Assembly: GCA_038030265.1 (NCBI GenBank)
Contig: CM075941.1
Span: 14,818,001-14,882,000 of the forward strand
Length of the DNA: 64,000 nucleotides
Direction: 5' to 3'
From: Corythucha ciliata
Taxonomy: Eukaryota; Arthropoda; Insecta; Hemiptera; Tingidae
How positions within the stretch are numbered: the first letter of the stretch is position 1; each line of letters starts with the position of its first letter. Shown in pieces: positions 1-11,899 of this stretch. The translations under genes and the position numbers were made by a program. The notes under the pieces are model-generated. The model was not told the DNA's origin. It searched no databases and was given only the letters and a program-made list of their open reading frames with translations.

Positions 1-7
1 TGTTGGT

Positions 8-255
8 CGTACGAAAAATAATATCCACAACTCGTGGACTCGGCCCCGCCTCCTGAGCCAAACACAACTCGCAGGTAAAACTCCACTTCCCTCACTTGTT
101 GTGAAATATAATATTATTTCTCTTGTCTCGCGAAAAATATCGTGCATACCGCAATTCACTTGCTCGTATTCATTTAGTCGACTCGGATTTGCCTCGCCAG
201 CCAAACAACGTAGTCGCAAGTAAAATGGCACTTGCGTGTCTCGTTACATGTAAGA
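8..255. repeat. Two-copy degenerate repeat, about 119-143 bp offset
   Basis: Two adjacent related stretches, 8-110 and 127-255, share in the same order ACTCGG, GCCTC, GAGCCAAACA or CAGCCAAACA, TCGCAGGTAAAA or TCGCAAGTAAAA, then CACTT and a TT(G/A)…AAGATA-like end. The ACTCGG anchors lie 143 bp apart (38 and 181). A diverged inverse copy appears at about 22381-22440 (CACAACGAGTGAGGAAAATG), so this is a dispersed family. No coding frame is visible and the family is not recognised. Confidence 0.5.
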
Positions 256-520
256 TACTTTTTTTTTTTAAACAACTGATTATTTTAGAGCCTAGGGGAT
301 AAAAATTTCACTTTATCGCCGTGACCCAAAAAATCAGCCCATGTTTTAATAAAAAAATACTGTACACACCGCGTCAAAAAAGTGATTTTGGGGATTTGGG
401 GAGGGGGGCTACACCTCGCCCGTCCAATTTTTTCTTTCGGCCTCGAAAAAATCGATTTCTTGCCTAGGCGTATAATCTATTATTCCTAAGATAATTCTTA
501 AAGAAGTGTTTGAGCAGACG

Positions 521-633
521 TTCATCGTGCGTAAAGACCTACTTTACACACGCCGTGCGGTAAAGAGCTCACGGTAAATGAGTGAACTCTTTACCACACG
601 GCGTGTGTAAAGTAGGTCTTTAAGCACGATGAA
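521..633. repeat. Long near-perfect hairpin (52-bp arms, 9-nt loop)
   Basis: The arm at 521-572 is the reverse complement of 582-633 with 3 mismatches in 52 positions. The spacer 573-581 is GGTAAATGA. The palindrome contains TAAAGACCTACTTTACACAC and its complement. The geometry fits a compact foldback MITE or a cruciform-forming repeat. No target duplication was recognised and no gene is attached to it. Confidence 0.85.
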
Positions 634-639
634 TGATGG

Positions 640-1645
640 GTGAAGGATGAGTGGAACCGTAAAAATTACAACCCAAAAAGGTCAAAGTCAGCTGATTATG
701 TTGGTGAGTTGGTAGAAGAATTGAGGCAGGGAAGCCCGCTTTCATTTTACGCGCTTCTTTTGTTTCTTCTTTTTTATTTCTCTAGAATGAAGTTGTGTGG
801 CAAATGGGAGACTTTACGGAACCCTTAAATTAAATAATTATGAACCTAGTTGGCTTTAAAAGGCTTTGAACGACCGAAGGTAAAAAAAAGCGTACGATCC
901 TGAGGCGTATAATCGCACTACAAACTCTACCGATGATGGCACTCGACTTCGTCTCGTGTCACAAACATCGTGCCTCGTTCGTTAAAAGCTCCTTCATGCC
1001 TAGGTATCGTAATAAAAAAATGGGTTAAGGTTCCCGGGGGGCCGGTGAATTACAATGCAACCCATGGTTGCTCGCGCACTAGGCAGCAATGATTTCCAGG
1101 CTGGGGCAGCCACTAGGACAAGCCCAACTTCACAGCAGCCAACTGGCTGCCGCGGCCAGGCTGCTTAGTGCAAGGGAACCCTAATTTTGCGTTGGAAACT
1201 TCCCTGGGCCACTATCATCAAACTCGACACCACTTTAAATTTTTTTTTTTTTTTTAAACTAACATTGCCAGTCGAAGGAGGGTCTGATGTATGAGGGGGG
1301 GATTGTGCACCTCTGCCTCGTCGTGTCTGGGAAGGGAAGTCTCTCGCTTGAACTAAATGAGTTGGCATGTGCGAAATTTTGAGTTGATCTCGTTGAATTC
1401 CCAACAGTTCCCCTTTCACGTTCTCAGTGTGGCGACTGTTTTAAAGGAACGATTCTATTTTGGGGCAATTACAAAGCTCTTTGGCCATTAATCAGTAGTG
1501 CATCACTTATCTCCCTTCGTGCCACGAGCCAGCAGGAAGGAAAGCAAAGTATAAATTCATCTATCGTCGTCATATGTAATCATTGAGGCGAGAATAGGAT
1601 GATTCGTCACTAATATCACACATACTTTGAATTCGCGCCTTTAAC
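640..1645. other. No recognisable gene; GC-rich patch at 1024-1185
   Basis: No supported coding region. A GC-rich patch at 1024-1185 has short inverted ends (TTAAGGTTCCC near 1028 and GGGAACCCTAA near 1174), suggesting a small old insertion. GGCGTATAATC near 906 echoes the same string near 469, so the flanks are probably repetitive too. Confidence 0.35.
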
Positions 1646-1649
1646 TTTT

Positions 1650-1822
1650 CGAGACGAGACCGAGACTTTCGAGACCGAGACCGAGACGAGACCGACTTTT
1701 CATGACCGAGACCGAGACGAGACCGACTTTTCATGATCGAGACCGAGACCGAGACGAGACCGACTTTTCATGAGCGAGACTGAGACCGAGACCACTCAAG
1801 TCTCGTCTCGGTCTCGGTCTCG
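1650..1822. repeat. GAGACC/GAGACG array with an inverted terminal block
   Basis: Runs of GAGACC and GAGACG hexamers are punctuated three times by CGACTTTTCATGA (near 1694, 1725 and 1762, spacing 31-37 bp). The last part, about 1798-1822, is the same hexamer run in reverse complement (AGTCTCGTCTCGGTCTCGG). The array can therefore fold back on itself. It is purine-only on one strand apart from the cytosines. No coding role is visible. Confidence 0.8.
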
Positions 1823-1959
1823 TGCGTCACTACTTTTACCCAATGTTGGGAACGAATAATATTAGCAGTGACCACGTTTTTATCCGCTAACTATGCCCTA
1901 AGAACATCACATTAGCGCGTCTTCTCAATTTTAGCCGACTAAGGGACGAAATATTACTT

Positions 1960-2440
1960 TTCGCGTGTTCCAAGAAAAAAGCACTTTCACCAATACTTAT
2001 TCCAGAAACTCAAATTTCGTGAACATATAATGGTCAGAAAACTGCAATTTCCCGAATATGCCAGCCAGGAAACTCGTAATTTTGCTCAAACTTTGACCCG
2101 AACTTGCACACTCACAAATACTTAGCTTTACTAATGATACGGATTCTCGTCATGCCTTATAGTCATGGCAGGCTTATCCAGGATCCACGCCTACTAAAAG
2201 AAATGCCCAGAAATCGCTATTTCGCGTAAAAATATAATAGAGACACTTGTAATTTCGTGAAAATAAAGCCCAGAAACATAGAATCCTATTCGGCAAAGAA
2301 AGCCAATTTCACCCCAGAAACTGACTGTGCTCACATAAAAAGGTCAATATTCCACGAAGAAATTTCACTTTTGTTGGCACTTGACATTTAGATCACTGAA
2401 CCAGGCAATTTGTCCCCACTGGAACTGAAACCGGCATTTG
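1960..2440. repeat. Degenerate array of about 30-bp 'CAATTTCGCGAATATT' monomers
   Basis: Loose reiteration of a motif reading CAGGAAACT-TGCAATTTCGTGAA-TATA, seen near 2012, 2050, 2070, 2225, 2255 and 2330. The same monomer family occurs in one or the other orientation at 18800-19150, 24560-24620, 28180-28270, 29910-30140, 30820-30870 and 33190-33520. No gene was recognised in this block or in the next 600 bp. Confidence 0.5.
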
Positions 2441-3059
2441 TCATTAGACCCCTGAAATGGCATTCACCCCCTCCCCCTAATATTTCCTGGAAACTGTCAA
2501 GTCATTGCTCGATTCTGTACTTACAGATAAGCCATTTCTGTACTAAAAACAGAGCGAAAGCTTCGAAATTATCCTCGAATTGCCGATCTCCAATTTGTAG
2601 CCAGTTTCTCCCCTCGCGATTGGCAGTATTAGGGGTCCCTTCATCGCACAACTGGTAGTTTCGTGCAATAGAGCGATTTCTGAGTTTTAATTGCCTTTCT
2701 AAAGCTGAATATTGGGTGTACGATGTTCGTAGAGAAGCTGTCCACCCCAAACAGCAACGGCGGCCTACGCCTTGCCTTTGGCGTCCGTTATTTGGCCGCA
2801 TATATAGTATTTGGTGCTTAACACCACTTCCCCTTCTTTATTGAAGCTCCTTGAAAGCCTGCCTCCTCCCTATGAAGGTGAAGGTCGGTGGCCGCCAATC
2901 CCTTCTGCTTCATGTTTAACGATAGTTCAGCCAGAAAAAAATTTTAAACTCCTTAAAAATGGCAAAAGCACATACTATTTAGCCCTTATATACCGGTAAT
3001 ATAGGGCTCTTTTCCGTCATTGTGCCTCGACGCTAATGCTGCAAGTAATAATCTGAATC

Positions 3060-4420
3060 GTCAATAGGAAGCGAAAATGGGCGTTTTCTCAATTTTAGCC
3101 ACCAATTAGCGATTTTTCCCAATGTTTGCCACGGTCTAAAGTACTTTTTCTCAAATAGTCGCGAATTCTTTCCCAATTCCAGTCGCGAATTACCGCTTTT
3201 CCTCAATTTTATCAAGGAATTAGCGGATTTTCTCAAATTGATCCGCTATTTATCGTTAAAATCCGTTTCAACAGCAAATAAGCAGCAGTTTCTTGCCCAC
3301 TTTATAGCAGCAAATTTTTTCAATTTTAGCAGCGACGAATGAGCTCTTTACTTCCATTGTAGATGGTAATTAGTGGGTTTCTCAGTTTTACCCGTGAGTT
3401 AATATTTCTTTTTTTTTCTTTTTTTTTTTTTTCTTCTCTCCAATTTTTGCCCCAAATTTTCTCTCCAATCTTAAGCCCAGTGAGTGGGAATCGCGTGATT
3501 TCAGCGTTTATCGTTTTGAGCGTTTTCTACGGAAAACGCCCGCAGTGTTCTATCTGAGCGTTTTCCATGAAAATCGCACACCCACTACGAAAACGATTCC
3601 CGCTCTATAAACACTGAAATAGCGTGGATCCCGCCTCACGTACGACAGGGGGTAAGTCATGCGCATCAGCGTTTTATCTCTATTTTAGCCGCGAGTTTAG
3701 TCAATTTTAGTCACGAATTAGCGAATTTTTCTCAAATTGATCCGTGAATTAGCGTTTATTTTTCATTCATTGTTTAGCAGCAAATTATTCCTGAATTTTA
3801 GCCGTGAATTAATTTTACATGTGAATCATCGCTTCTACTTAATTTCACCTTCGAATTGGAGAGTTTTCCAAAAATTCGTGAATTCGCGTTTTCACCATTT
3901 CAGCATCGCATTAGCGCATTTTCTTCATTTTAGCCATGAAAATAGCGCTTTTTCTCTCTTTTTGAAGTGCAGTAGCGTTTTTTTTAATCCACGAATTATT
4001 TCCCCAATTTTAGCGGCGTATTATTTCTTATTTTTTTCATTTCAGCCGCGAAACAATGCAATCCTCAATTTAAGTGATCCGTGAATTCTCGTATTTCTCT
4101 ATTTTAGCTCCATATAGGCGCTTTTTTGCCAACATTAGCCACTTTTAAAAACATTCATCTCCATTTTAGCTGCGAGTTTGTCACTGTTTTAGCCGTGGAT
4201 AAGCGGGTTTTATGGTTATTATAAGATGTATCCATAAATTAGCGCTTTCACAATTTTAGCATCGCATATAAGCGCTTTTTCTATACTTTTCCCGCGAATT
4301 AGCACTATTCCTCAGTTTTGGCCGCGAATTATTTTATTAATTTTAGCGGTGGATTATTTTTTAATTTTAGCCGGGAATTAGCGTATTATCTCAAATTGAT
4401 CCGCGAATCGGCGTCTCTCT
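3060..4420 (+). repeat. 30-bp satellite, GCGAATTAGCG + CTTTTTCTCAATTTTAGCC family
   Basis: Degenerate tandem monomers of about 30 bp. Two monomer types alternate: one with CAATTTTAGCC and one with CAAATTGATCC before the shared GCGAATTAGCG. The array is interrupted at 3300-3660 by T-rich and unique sequence. The stretch 3735-4420 has the same order of monomer variants as 39955-40546, so it is a copy of a longer unit and not a simple local expansion. It ends in GGCGTCTCTCTTT, where the LINE begins. Confidence 0.85.
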
Positions 4421-4424
4421 TTAA

Positions 4425-5294
4425 TTGAAGAAAGTGTTCGATAACGAGATCTGTCTTCCGGGATATTCTTCCTTTCGTAATGATCGTATCGGTCGCAGGG
4501 GCGGAGAAGTTTTGTGCTACGTGAAGGAGAGTATTGCCTCTGGTGTGGTTCTTGCATCTAGTAACACCAGCGGCTCTGGGCTGGAGTTTCTTTGCCTTAA
4601 GTTGAATTATGGCCATCTGGCTCTGGTCGTTGGGGTTTTCTACCTTCCGCCTGACGTCGCCTTGGGTTCACAGCTCGAGGCTGTGCTCTCTTATGTAATT
4701 CTTCGATTTGATCACTTCATATTCTGTGGGGACATAAATGCGAACCTCCTGAGTGACTCTGGGGATAGTCGTTGCTTGTACGATATCTTTGATGTTTTTG
4801 ACCTCACTCTTGTTCCCTACTCGGCCACCCGTCACGGATCCTTGGGAAGTAGTTGGTTGGATGTCATAGCATAATCCGGGGTGCGTTGTGATGAATACGA
4901 TAATTTCAAACAGTCTTCTTTTAGTGAGTTGTCGGATCACGACGCTATTTTCTATGAGTTTTTTGTTCCGCCCGAGGGCCTTCCTCGAGGAGTTTATTTC
5001 AGAAGGGACATCTCTGGAATTGATCCCGTTGGTCTCGGTGATTTTTTTGCTGCTCAGACGTCAGTCACCAACGGTTGACGGGAAGGTGGAGGTTTTTACT
5101 GGCATTTTGCTCGATTGCCTTAATCGTTTGGCTCCACTTCAAGAACGCCGCGTTGTCCGTCGTAGGAAGCATCCAACTCCGTGGATGACGTCTGATTTGA
5201 AAAGCAAAATTGTGCACAGGGAGAAGCTTCGAACCCTTTGTAGGAGGAGTAGAAATGCACCCGTGAGGGATGAATACGTGAAAGTTAGGAAAGT
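4425..5294 (+). pseudogene. LINE endonuclease domain and linker, broken
   Basis: This encodes the exonuclease-endonuclease-phosphatase domain that nicks target DNA for reverse transcription. Visible landmarks are GYSSFRNDR…GRRGGEV near residues 13-31 of the first frame, FCGDINANLL in the middle (about residue 102), and LSDHDAIF at about 4929-4952, the catalytic SDH motif of this nuclease family. The domain lacks its N-terminal catalytic Asn/Glu region, so the copy is 5'-truncated. An in-frame TAA at 4872-4874 interrupts the frame; a frameshift near 5070 moves coding into the frame ending at 5301, which reads as the linker to the reverse transcriptase. It cannot be active. Confidence 0.8.
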
Positions 5295-5297
5295 TAG

Positions 5298-7127
5298 GTG
5301 AACCAGGCTATAAGGAGGAGTAAAAATAAGTACTTTTTTGACCTATTTAGGGGTTCTACTGGAGCTCGGGAGACCTGGTGGAACCTCAGGGCGCTTGGAG
5401 TTGGTGGAAAGTCGGACAGCAGGAGCAAACAGCTTCCATGTTCGATCTCATCGCTAAATGAGCATTTTGTGGGGTCTGGTGTTAGTTCAGCAGATTCGGT
5501 CTCCGAGGCAAAACTATTAGTCGATTCAATTCCGTTTGATGACAGCAAGTTCTATTTCGCGGACATTTCTCGTGAAGATGTTATTTCGGCTGTAACGCGC
5601 ATAAGTTCGGATGCGGGAGGTAACGACGGCTTGCAATTCTCTTTGCATAATTAAGTGCCTGCCATTCATTGTGGAGCCACTTGTCCACATATTCAATTGC
5701 TCGTTACAGCAGCCTGTGTTCCCCGAACCGTGGAAGACTGCCTTGGTGCTGCCTCTGCCTAAGAATACGAAGCCCTCCTGCGTTGGGGACTTTCGGCCGA
5801 TTTCTCTGCTATGTTGTTTGGCCAAGGCTCTTGAGAAGTGTGTATGCGATCAGGTGACCCCCTTTTTGAATACCAAGGACCTTATTGATCGTTACCAGAG
5901 AGGATTTCGGGTGGACCATGGAAATGGTACGGCACTCCTCAAAATGACTTCTGATATTGTTCAGGCAGTCGATGAGTATAGGTTGGCGGCGTTGGTTCAG
6001 CTGGATTTCAGCAGAGCGTTCGACCGGGTCAGTCATGGGAAGCTAGTGATAAAGCTTGCGAGAATGGGGTTTTCCCGAAGTGAGTGTTTGTGGTTTCTGG
6101 GGTTCTTACCTGGTAGGAAGAAGACAGGCCGTTTTATCCCCAACTGACCGTTCATTTTCTTCCTTTTTGACGAGTGGTGTCCTTCAGGGATCGGTTTGGA
6201 CACTGCTGTTCTCCTTGTATGAGTCAGACCTCCCTTTGAGTATCAGGCACTCGAAGTATCATTTGTATGCGGATGATCTGAAGCTTTACATTGATTTCGA
6301 TCCGCCCTCAATGGGTCGAGCCATTGGCAAGTTAAATGAAGATATAGCCAGAACATTGGAATGGGCTAGAGGTAACGACTTAGTCATAAACGCAGGTAAG
6401 ACTCAGGCTATGTTTTTGGGATCGAGCTACTTCTTATATCTTTATTGTCTGAGGTTGGGGATGTTGGTGTCACGGTGGACGGTAGTGCGATTCCTTGGGC
6501 AAGGAGCATCGTGACTCTTGGGGTCACTCTGGATCAGAGTCTTGTTTGGGACTGCCACGTGTCCGCTGTGTGTCGCATTGTGTACCGGGTACTTTCACAG
6601 GTCTCCTCTTTAAAGGATGCCCTACCACTTTCTGTTAGGAAACTCCTTATCCACTCACTGGTTTTCCAGCATTTTGATTATTGTTCGGCAGTGTATAATG
6701 GTCTCGGCTGTGAACTGAACAGCCGCTTGGAGCGTGCTATGAATGCGTGTGTCAGGTTTATTTATGACCTACCTTATGATGCTCACGTCTCGGAGTTCTA
6801 TCAACATTTAAAATGGTTAAAAGTTTCGTTCCGTAGAAAGTTTTTGCGTGCCTGCCTGTTGTACAAACTCTTTGAACGACGCCGTCCAAAATATCTATAC
6901 TTGATTTATTTGTAACCAGAAGGAGAGTTAGTTTGCGGAGTAAAATGGGCGACCCGGATGATCTTGTTATGCCAATCCATCGAACGACTACATTTTCCAA
7001 GTCATTTGTGCCCTCATCTGTTAGATTATGGAACGGAATCCCTCGTGATATTAGAACTCAAAAATGCTATTTTAATGTTAAAAAGAAAATGTTTGATTTC
7101 TACTGTAATCAGCAGGCCGTTCAGTGA
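5298..7127 (+). pseudogene. LINE reverse transcriptase and C-terminal domain, broken
   Basis: Reverse transcriptase copies the element RNA at the nicked target. The motifs are in order: linker WWNLRALG, palm entry GDFRPISLL (about 5789-5815), motif A LVQLDFSRAFDRV (about 5990-6030), GVLQGSVWTLLF (about 6176-6212), and the catalytic YADDLKLY (about 6266-6289). The thumb follows, then a terminal SVRLWNGIPRDI segment (about 7018-7053) typical of CR1- and Jockey-like proteins. Frameshifts fall near 5290, 5640, 6120, 6430 and 6910. The catalytic aspartates are still present although the frame is lost. The last stop is at 7125-7127. Confidence 0.85.
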
Positions 7128-7184
7128 GCGATTTCTCAGTATCCCTCTTCTTTTGTTTTGTTGTTTTTTTTTTCTTTTTCTTTG

Positions 7185-7877
7185 ATTCACTTCTGGGGAG
7201 AAGTAACACAAATTCCGATCATACGGCTAAGACGTTCTATTCACGTGATTACGCATTGAAAAATACGGGGAATTGAATATTACATTTAATGCTATCAGGT
7301 TCTATGGCGTCGAGCCAATGGCTAAGTCGTGAAAGCTTCAAACCCTCTAATTTGAAGTATCGGTTTTCGGTGCCAGGGTACTGTTTTCTGGGGGAAAATA
7401 GGATGAGAAATCTGAACAAAATATAATAAAAAATGTATTATGAACAGTTTGTATGCTATCGTTGAAAAACAGTGTCACTTCAGGTAAGAACACCCCCAAA
7501 AAATATTTTAGGCTGCAGCGTGTGTAAAATTATGGTTACTTTCACCAAGAAATATGAAAATTAATAATACGCATTTTCCATGCGCCGTAAATCAGAGTAC
7601 AGCCGATGGGATCTTTCAAAATGCATCGAATAAATAAAACGGATTCGATACTAGAATTTTTCGTCCCTCTTCTTCTAATAGGCCCCATATACCCTGACAC
7701 CGACAAGCGGTACTTTAAATCAAAGGGGTTTTCGACTTTTCCTTTGGCTCGCAGCCGCAGGACCCGTTAGCATGAAACGTAATATTCATTTCCCAATATT
7801 TTCCAATGCGTTATCACGAGAATAGAACGTCTTTGCCGTCTGGCCAGAATTTTTGTTACTTCTCCCCACAAGTGAAT
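7185..7877. mobile_element. 693-bp foldback element in the LINE 3' UTR
   Basis: The arms (about 7185-7420 and 7650-7877) are diverged reverse complements, both beginning ATTCACTT-TGGGGAGAAG. Conserved arm blocks include GACGTTCTATTC and CGGTGTCAGGGTA. The element is flanked on both sides by CTTTG (7180-7184 and 7878-7882), a probable 5-bp target duplication. It has no coding capacity. It sits in the 3' UTR of the LINE and so inserted after it. The superfamily is not known. Confidence 0.8.
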
Positions 7878-8053
7878 CTTTGATGCCGTCTGCCACCGGT
7901 TTCGTCACGTCCAAATGGAGGCAGACAATTTTCCCACTATTGGGGAATTCTCGATTTTATGCGCTGGGTAAGAAAAGTATGCAAATGGTTGCACTTTTTA
8001 CGTCGCTGGCTCTTGGTCTATTAAACAAAAGAATAAATCTTAAATCTCAAAAA

Positions 8054-8290
8054 AAGTGGCGTATTTAAAATTAATAGTTGAGCCTGCTGAGCGATGGGCT
8101 GCACTTTTCCCTAAATTTTATAGCTGCAAATTACCGCATTTCTCAATTATCGTCCTATGTTAGTGTTTTTTCCCATTTTCAGCCTCAAATTAGTGATTTT
8201 TTTCGGTTTTTTACTATGAATCAGCGTTTTCCCGGTATTTCAAGCGCGAATATTAGCGTATTTTCCCACGTTTGGCCGCGTGTACTGGCC
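8054..8290 (+). repeat. Satellite block resuming after the LINE
   Basis: The sequence from about 8075 (TAGTTGAGCCTGCTGAGCG onward) aligns in order with 44994-45100 on the far side of the Jockey element: GCTGAGCGRTG, CTGCA, TCTCAATTATCGTC or TCTCAATCATCGTC, ATTAGTG or TTAATGTG. It is therefore the right half of the same long satellite unit whose left half is 3735-4420. Confidence 0.7.
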
Positions 8291-11200
8291 CCCAAGAGCC
8301 CGGAGGCGGTCCGCCTAAGGCCGGTTCTTGCCATGCCGTCAAGAGCCTGCTGAAATGTTGAGGCCGAAACTCACCACGACATTATTTTCCTGCATGCCCG
8401 GGCTAAAAGACAACAGAAGCAGGAAAAAGTCCACGAAGAGAATACGGCGTTCTGTATTATGTATATATTTTATGTATTATCTGACAGATCTCCAAATTGG
8501 GGACCGGCTAGTAAATCCAATCGACCTATTCACTTTATGGTCGTCGCCTGAAAGAAAATACTTCAACTCTAGATGTTTATAAATGGGACGAATAACCCTT
8601 CGTGCTCGGTACAAAACACGACAAAAGGATAAAGCCTCTTTAGTCATTCAGCACACCGAGATATTATTTTCTATAATTTTCTATGCCAAAAGTGGTTTGT
8701 CAGTCCTCTCTCCAACCCCACCTCCCTTCACTCATAGCAAATACAATTAAAAACATGATATTCTTCCCCTCTACACTCCACAAGACTGTCATTCCTCGAG
8801 AGAATAAATCGTTCCTGGAAATCCCCCTTCAAAGAATCTTCGTCGTGCACATCCATCAACATAAAAGTTCACAGAATACCCCCCACCCCCACCCCACAAA
8901 CCTTCAACGACTATTGTATGTCCGAAAAAGCGTGATCTCCGGGTTGACAAAACCGGACCAAAATTATTTGAGGCAATGGTGGTGTCGTCTTTCAACTTCC
9001 ACCCCCATCACCGCCTTTTTGTTTCTATTCTGAAGCGACGAGATGAAAAATGAGTTGAGGCTCACAGTTATTATGATAAATACTAGTTTTTTGAGACTTC
9101 TTTTCTTGTAAAGAATTAGCGCACGCCGGGGGTCTCAGAAACCCTTTGAGCGCGAAGGGGCTTAACCCTGAACATTTTCAAAGTGAGGGCGTTAAAAATA
9201 CGCCGCGCAGAGTCTGAATTTCTTCTTGGGAGTAAATCCACTGTGTCGCCCACTACACTCTCCACCATCCCTTGTATTTGGTGGATGGGGGGAGGGGGCA
9301 GTCACGCGGTATAACTAAGTGGCTTATTCACTTGTCACTTTGTAAAGCGACAAGGAGGCACTAAACCCACCGTAGGAGTGGTCAGTGAAAGGGGTGGAGG
9401 GACGATGGAGAGGATTTTTAACTTTGTTTGCACAAGTCGGAATCCTCCTCACGCCTATTTGTATTGGTGACTATTTACAAGTTGTGATTGTCAAAGAAAT
9501 GGTATTTAAAAGAGGTGGGCAACCGACCCAATATCATCGCCTCAAAAATTGTCTGTGCCCCCCTCCCCACAACCGACTTCCTCCTAAGCAACTGCCTCAA
9601 GAAGTCTTCGTAAGGGGCCCATCTGCCCTTAAAAATAGCCCTTCTAATTTCTCAATCAAGCAATTAAAACTCGATTGGCGTGTAATTACCATTATAAACG
9701 CTTCTAATAATATTTTAGGACCACTATTTTCGTCACGCTGCATATTCTGGTGCGTTTAAAACATTGCGGTGACGCGTTGTGGGGCTGGTTGCATGATGAT
9801 AACGTGTTGATTTTATAAGTATGGCATCTGTGAGACCGGGACGAGTCATCCAATCGAAAATAACGTGTTTTTTTTTTTCAGAGGGAGGTCTCTCTAATTA
9901 AGACGTTACATGAATACGGTTGATAGAGAGAGAGAGAAAAATGGCCGCTCTTATATTCGTGTTTGGTTAGGGAAGAACCAAAAAGAAGAAAAAAAAAGGA
10001 TTTATGAAAGGGGTAAATAATAGCTTCAATGTTTAAAAACCTGGGAAGAATGGACTAATAAGACGGTTCATGAGTGGCGGGGTGGGGTAGATGTATTCAA
10101 ACTAGACTGTTGAAATGAAAATTGTCACGTTTGTGTACGTGAATGATACCCAAAGGCAGAAAAAAATACCAAACAAGGTTGTAATTTAAAAAATACGCTT
10201 AAGCACACAGTAATTACGCTGGAAAGATTCTCTCATTCTTTTATGAATTTCAGAGAAAAAAAAATGTCTCCGGGTCTTTCCAGGTAACTAATCAGCATAA
10301 TCCCTGCCCAGTTCGACGATTCTATTCGAACAATAGAAGCTTTTGTCCTCCTCCTCCTCCTCCTCACAACACACAAGTTACAACGCCCCGACAATATAAA
10401 TCATAAGACGGCCCATATAGCGAGCAAAGCGAGAATAATTAAAAAGCAGCAGCAAACATGGGCCATAAGATGACCCTCTTCGAGAAAAGATGGGGGAGCA
10501 TTTTTATACTTTGTTTTATTTGTTAACGCTCTCGCAGTTTCAAAAGAAAAGAATAAAGAGGAGGGGGAGGGGAAAACAGCGGCCGCAATTGCGGTGAACT
10601 ATACCCGCATTTGCACACCTCACTGTACGTGCAGCGGTCATAAAATTGGGGATTGGGGTGTTTTTAAGTAGAAATTACGACACCCTTTTGGCGCTTAGGG
10701 AATAGGATGCAAAGCGAGGAAGACAAAAGATGCGAAGAGGCTATATGGTTGTGTGTTTTATGATGATGGGCTGGGAAATAGATTGGTTTAAGACTAGGGG
10801 AGGAGGGAGTTACTGTGCTAATATCTTAAGAATTTCGTTTCCCATATGAAATAAATCGGAAAAGGAGAATAAAGAGGAATGCCACTTATAAGGCGTCTTG
10901 TCCCCCCCCCCTCACAGTCACACACACTTCGTTCATCAACTTGATACTCTCGTTTGCTTTTTTTATAGGCGACGAAATCTCGACAGTATTGCAAGTTAGG
11001 AGCTCGTTTTTCTGATCATTTTTTTTTTTTCCTTCTTTTTTTCTACTGTACGATTAATAAATCCCATGGGAACCCGATTGACAAGGCGTTTCTCATATCT
11101 GAGAAAAATTATTGTGGCAGTTCTATACCTGCTACTGAGTACACCCTAACTCCCGGAAATCATTCCACGCGTTTTAATTGATTTCCTTACCCACTCCACT

Positions 11201-11660
11201 TGATATCTGGTATATGCGTGACTTCACTTCCAACTGATGCCGCATGATTTATCAAATTTCATTCGTACGAGGGGTGCATGCTGCAACGCATGCAACTCGG
11301 TCTACACAGTTATAGGGCCTATAATCGCATGTCACTGCCGAACACAAAGTCACACGGATGTGGACTACCCCACTGTTTAGTTTGGCATTTCTTGCATCAA
11401 ACAACTACCGACATTAAAGTAACAATTTTTCTATAAAAACTTACTTATTCAACCGAGAAAAATTCCTTTGTTTTTAAATTTTGTTTTTGGGCTCAGAATT
11501 TGAATAACGGGTTTGTTTGTTTATTTCCTATTTCAGCCTTGAAATCGCCTATACCGTTCCTTAAAATTGAACTTTACCCCAATAATTTGATTGCTTAACG
11601 AAGGTTATCTACGTTTTAGTCTTGAAGACAACGTTCAATCATTCAACCCCCCTCCCCCAC
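8291..11660. other. Homopolymer-rich block, no gene recognised
   Basis: None of the satellite families is evident here. The block has frequent G, C, A and T runs and scattered purine-rich or pyrimidine-rich stretches. The longest open frame (8683-9033, 116 codons) has low-complexity composition and no recognisable domain. A T-rich acceptor-like site at 9866-9881 precedes a 13-codon open frame ending in TGA at 9921-9923 (see findings). A second acceptor-like site lies near 10967. Neither is strong enough to annotate as an exon. Confidence 0.4.
10346..10365. repeat. (TCC)n microsatellite
   Basis: About six to seven uninterrupted CTC/TCC units in the homopolymer-rich block. Confidence 0.9.
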
Positions 11661-11667
11661 CCACAGC

Positions 11668-11815
11668 GACAAGCGCATCTTGCAACTCATCAGTTGACCT
11701 TAGGTATGTTGCGGATGGCCCATTTCTCTGTACAGTCTGCGACGATCTGTGACACAGCTCACTCGGCACCGACCGAAACGCCGGCGCAGTACAGGTGTAA
11801 AGTGCACATCACAGC
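11668..11815 (+). mobile_element. tRNA-derived SINE, internally deleted copy
   Basis: It aligns with the complete copy at 12356-12646. Shared blocks are TTGCAACTCA/TCGCAACTCA, TGCCCATT/GGCCCATT, CTGTGACAC, CACTCGGC, GCACCGACCGAAACGCC, GCAGTAC/GTAGTAC and GTGTRAAGTGCACA. About 40 nt present in the complete copy between CACTCGGC and GCACCGACC are absent here. The tRNA-like head is degraded and no poly(A) or target duplication was seen. Confidence 0.7.
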
Positions 11816-11899
11816 ATGTGTCATACCACCTACAATCGGAAACCGTCAAATAGCCCCTTCAAAAGCTGGCTGAAAAAAAAAAAAAACAAATCATTGAAA

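Larger units (their letters stand above)
4424..8053 (+). mobile_element. CR1/L2-like LINE, decayed, in the satellite
   Basis: Non-LTR retrotransposon with an apurinic-type endonuclease followed by reverse transcriptase and a C-terminal domain, then a 3' UTR. The 3' end at about 8030-8053 shows AATAAA, two tandem TAAATCT units and a short A-run, resembling the short tandem tails of CR1-group elements. The 5' side is truncated into the endonuclease. Both flanks carry GGCGT of the satellite (4408 and 8055), a plausible target duplication now partly diverged. The 3' UTR is split by a foldback element at 7185-7877. The clade call rests on motif style and is moderately sure; Jockey or Daphne relatives are possible. 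Confidence 0.8.

Noticed and set aside
8683..9033. 116-codon frame as a small gene
   Set aside because: Biased composition, no domain, no start context or splice support.
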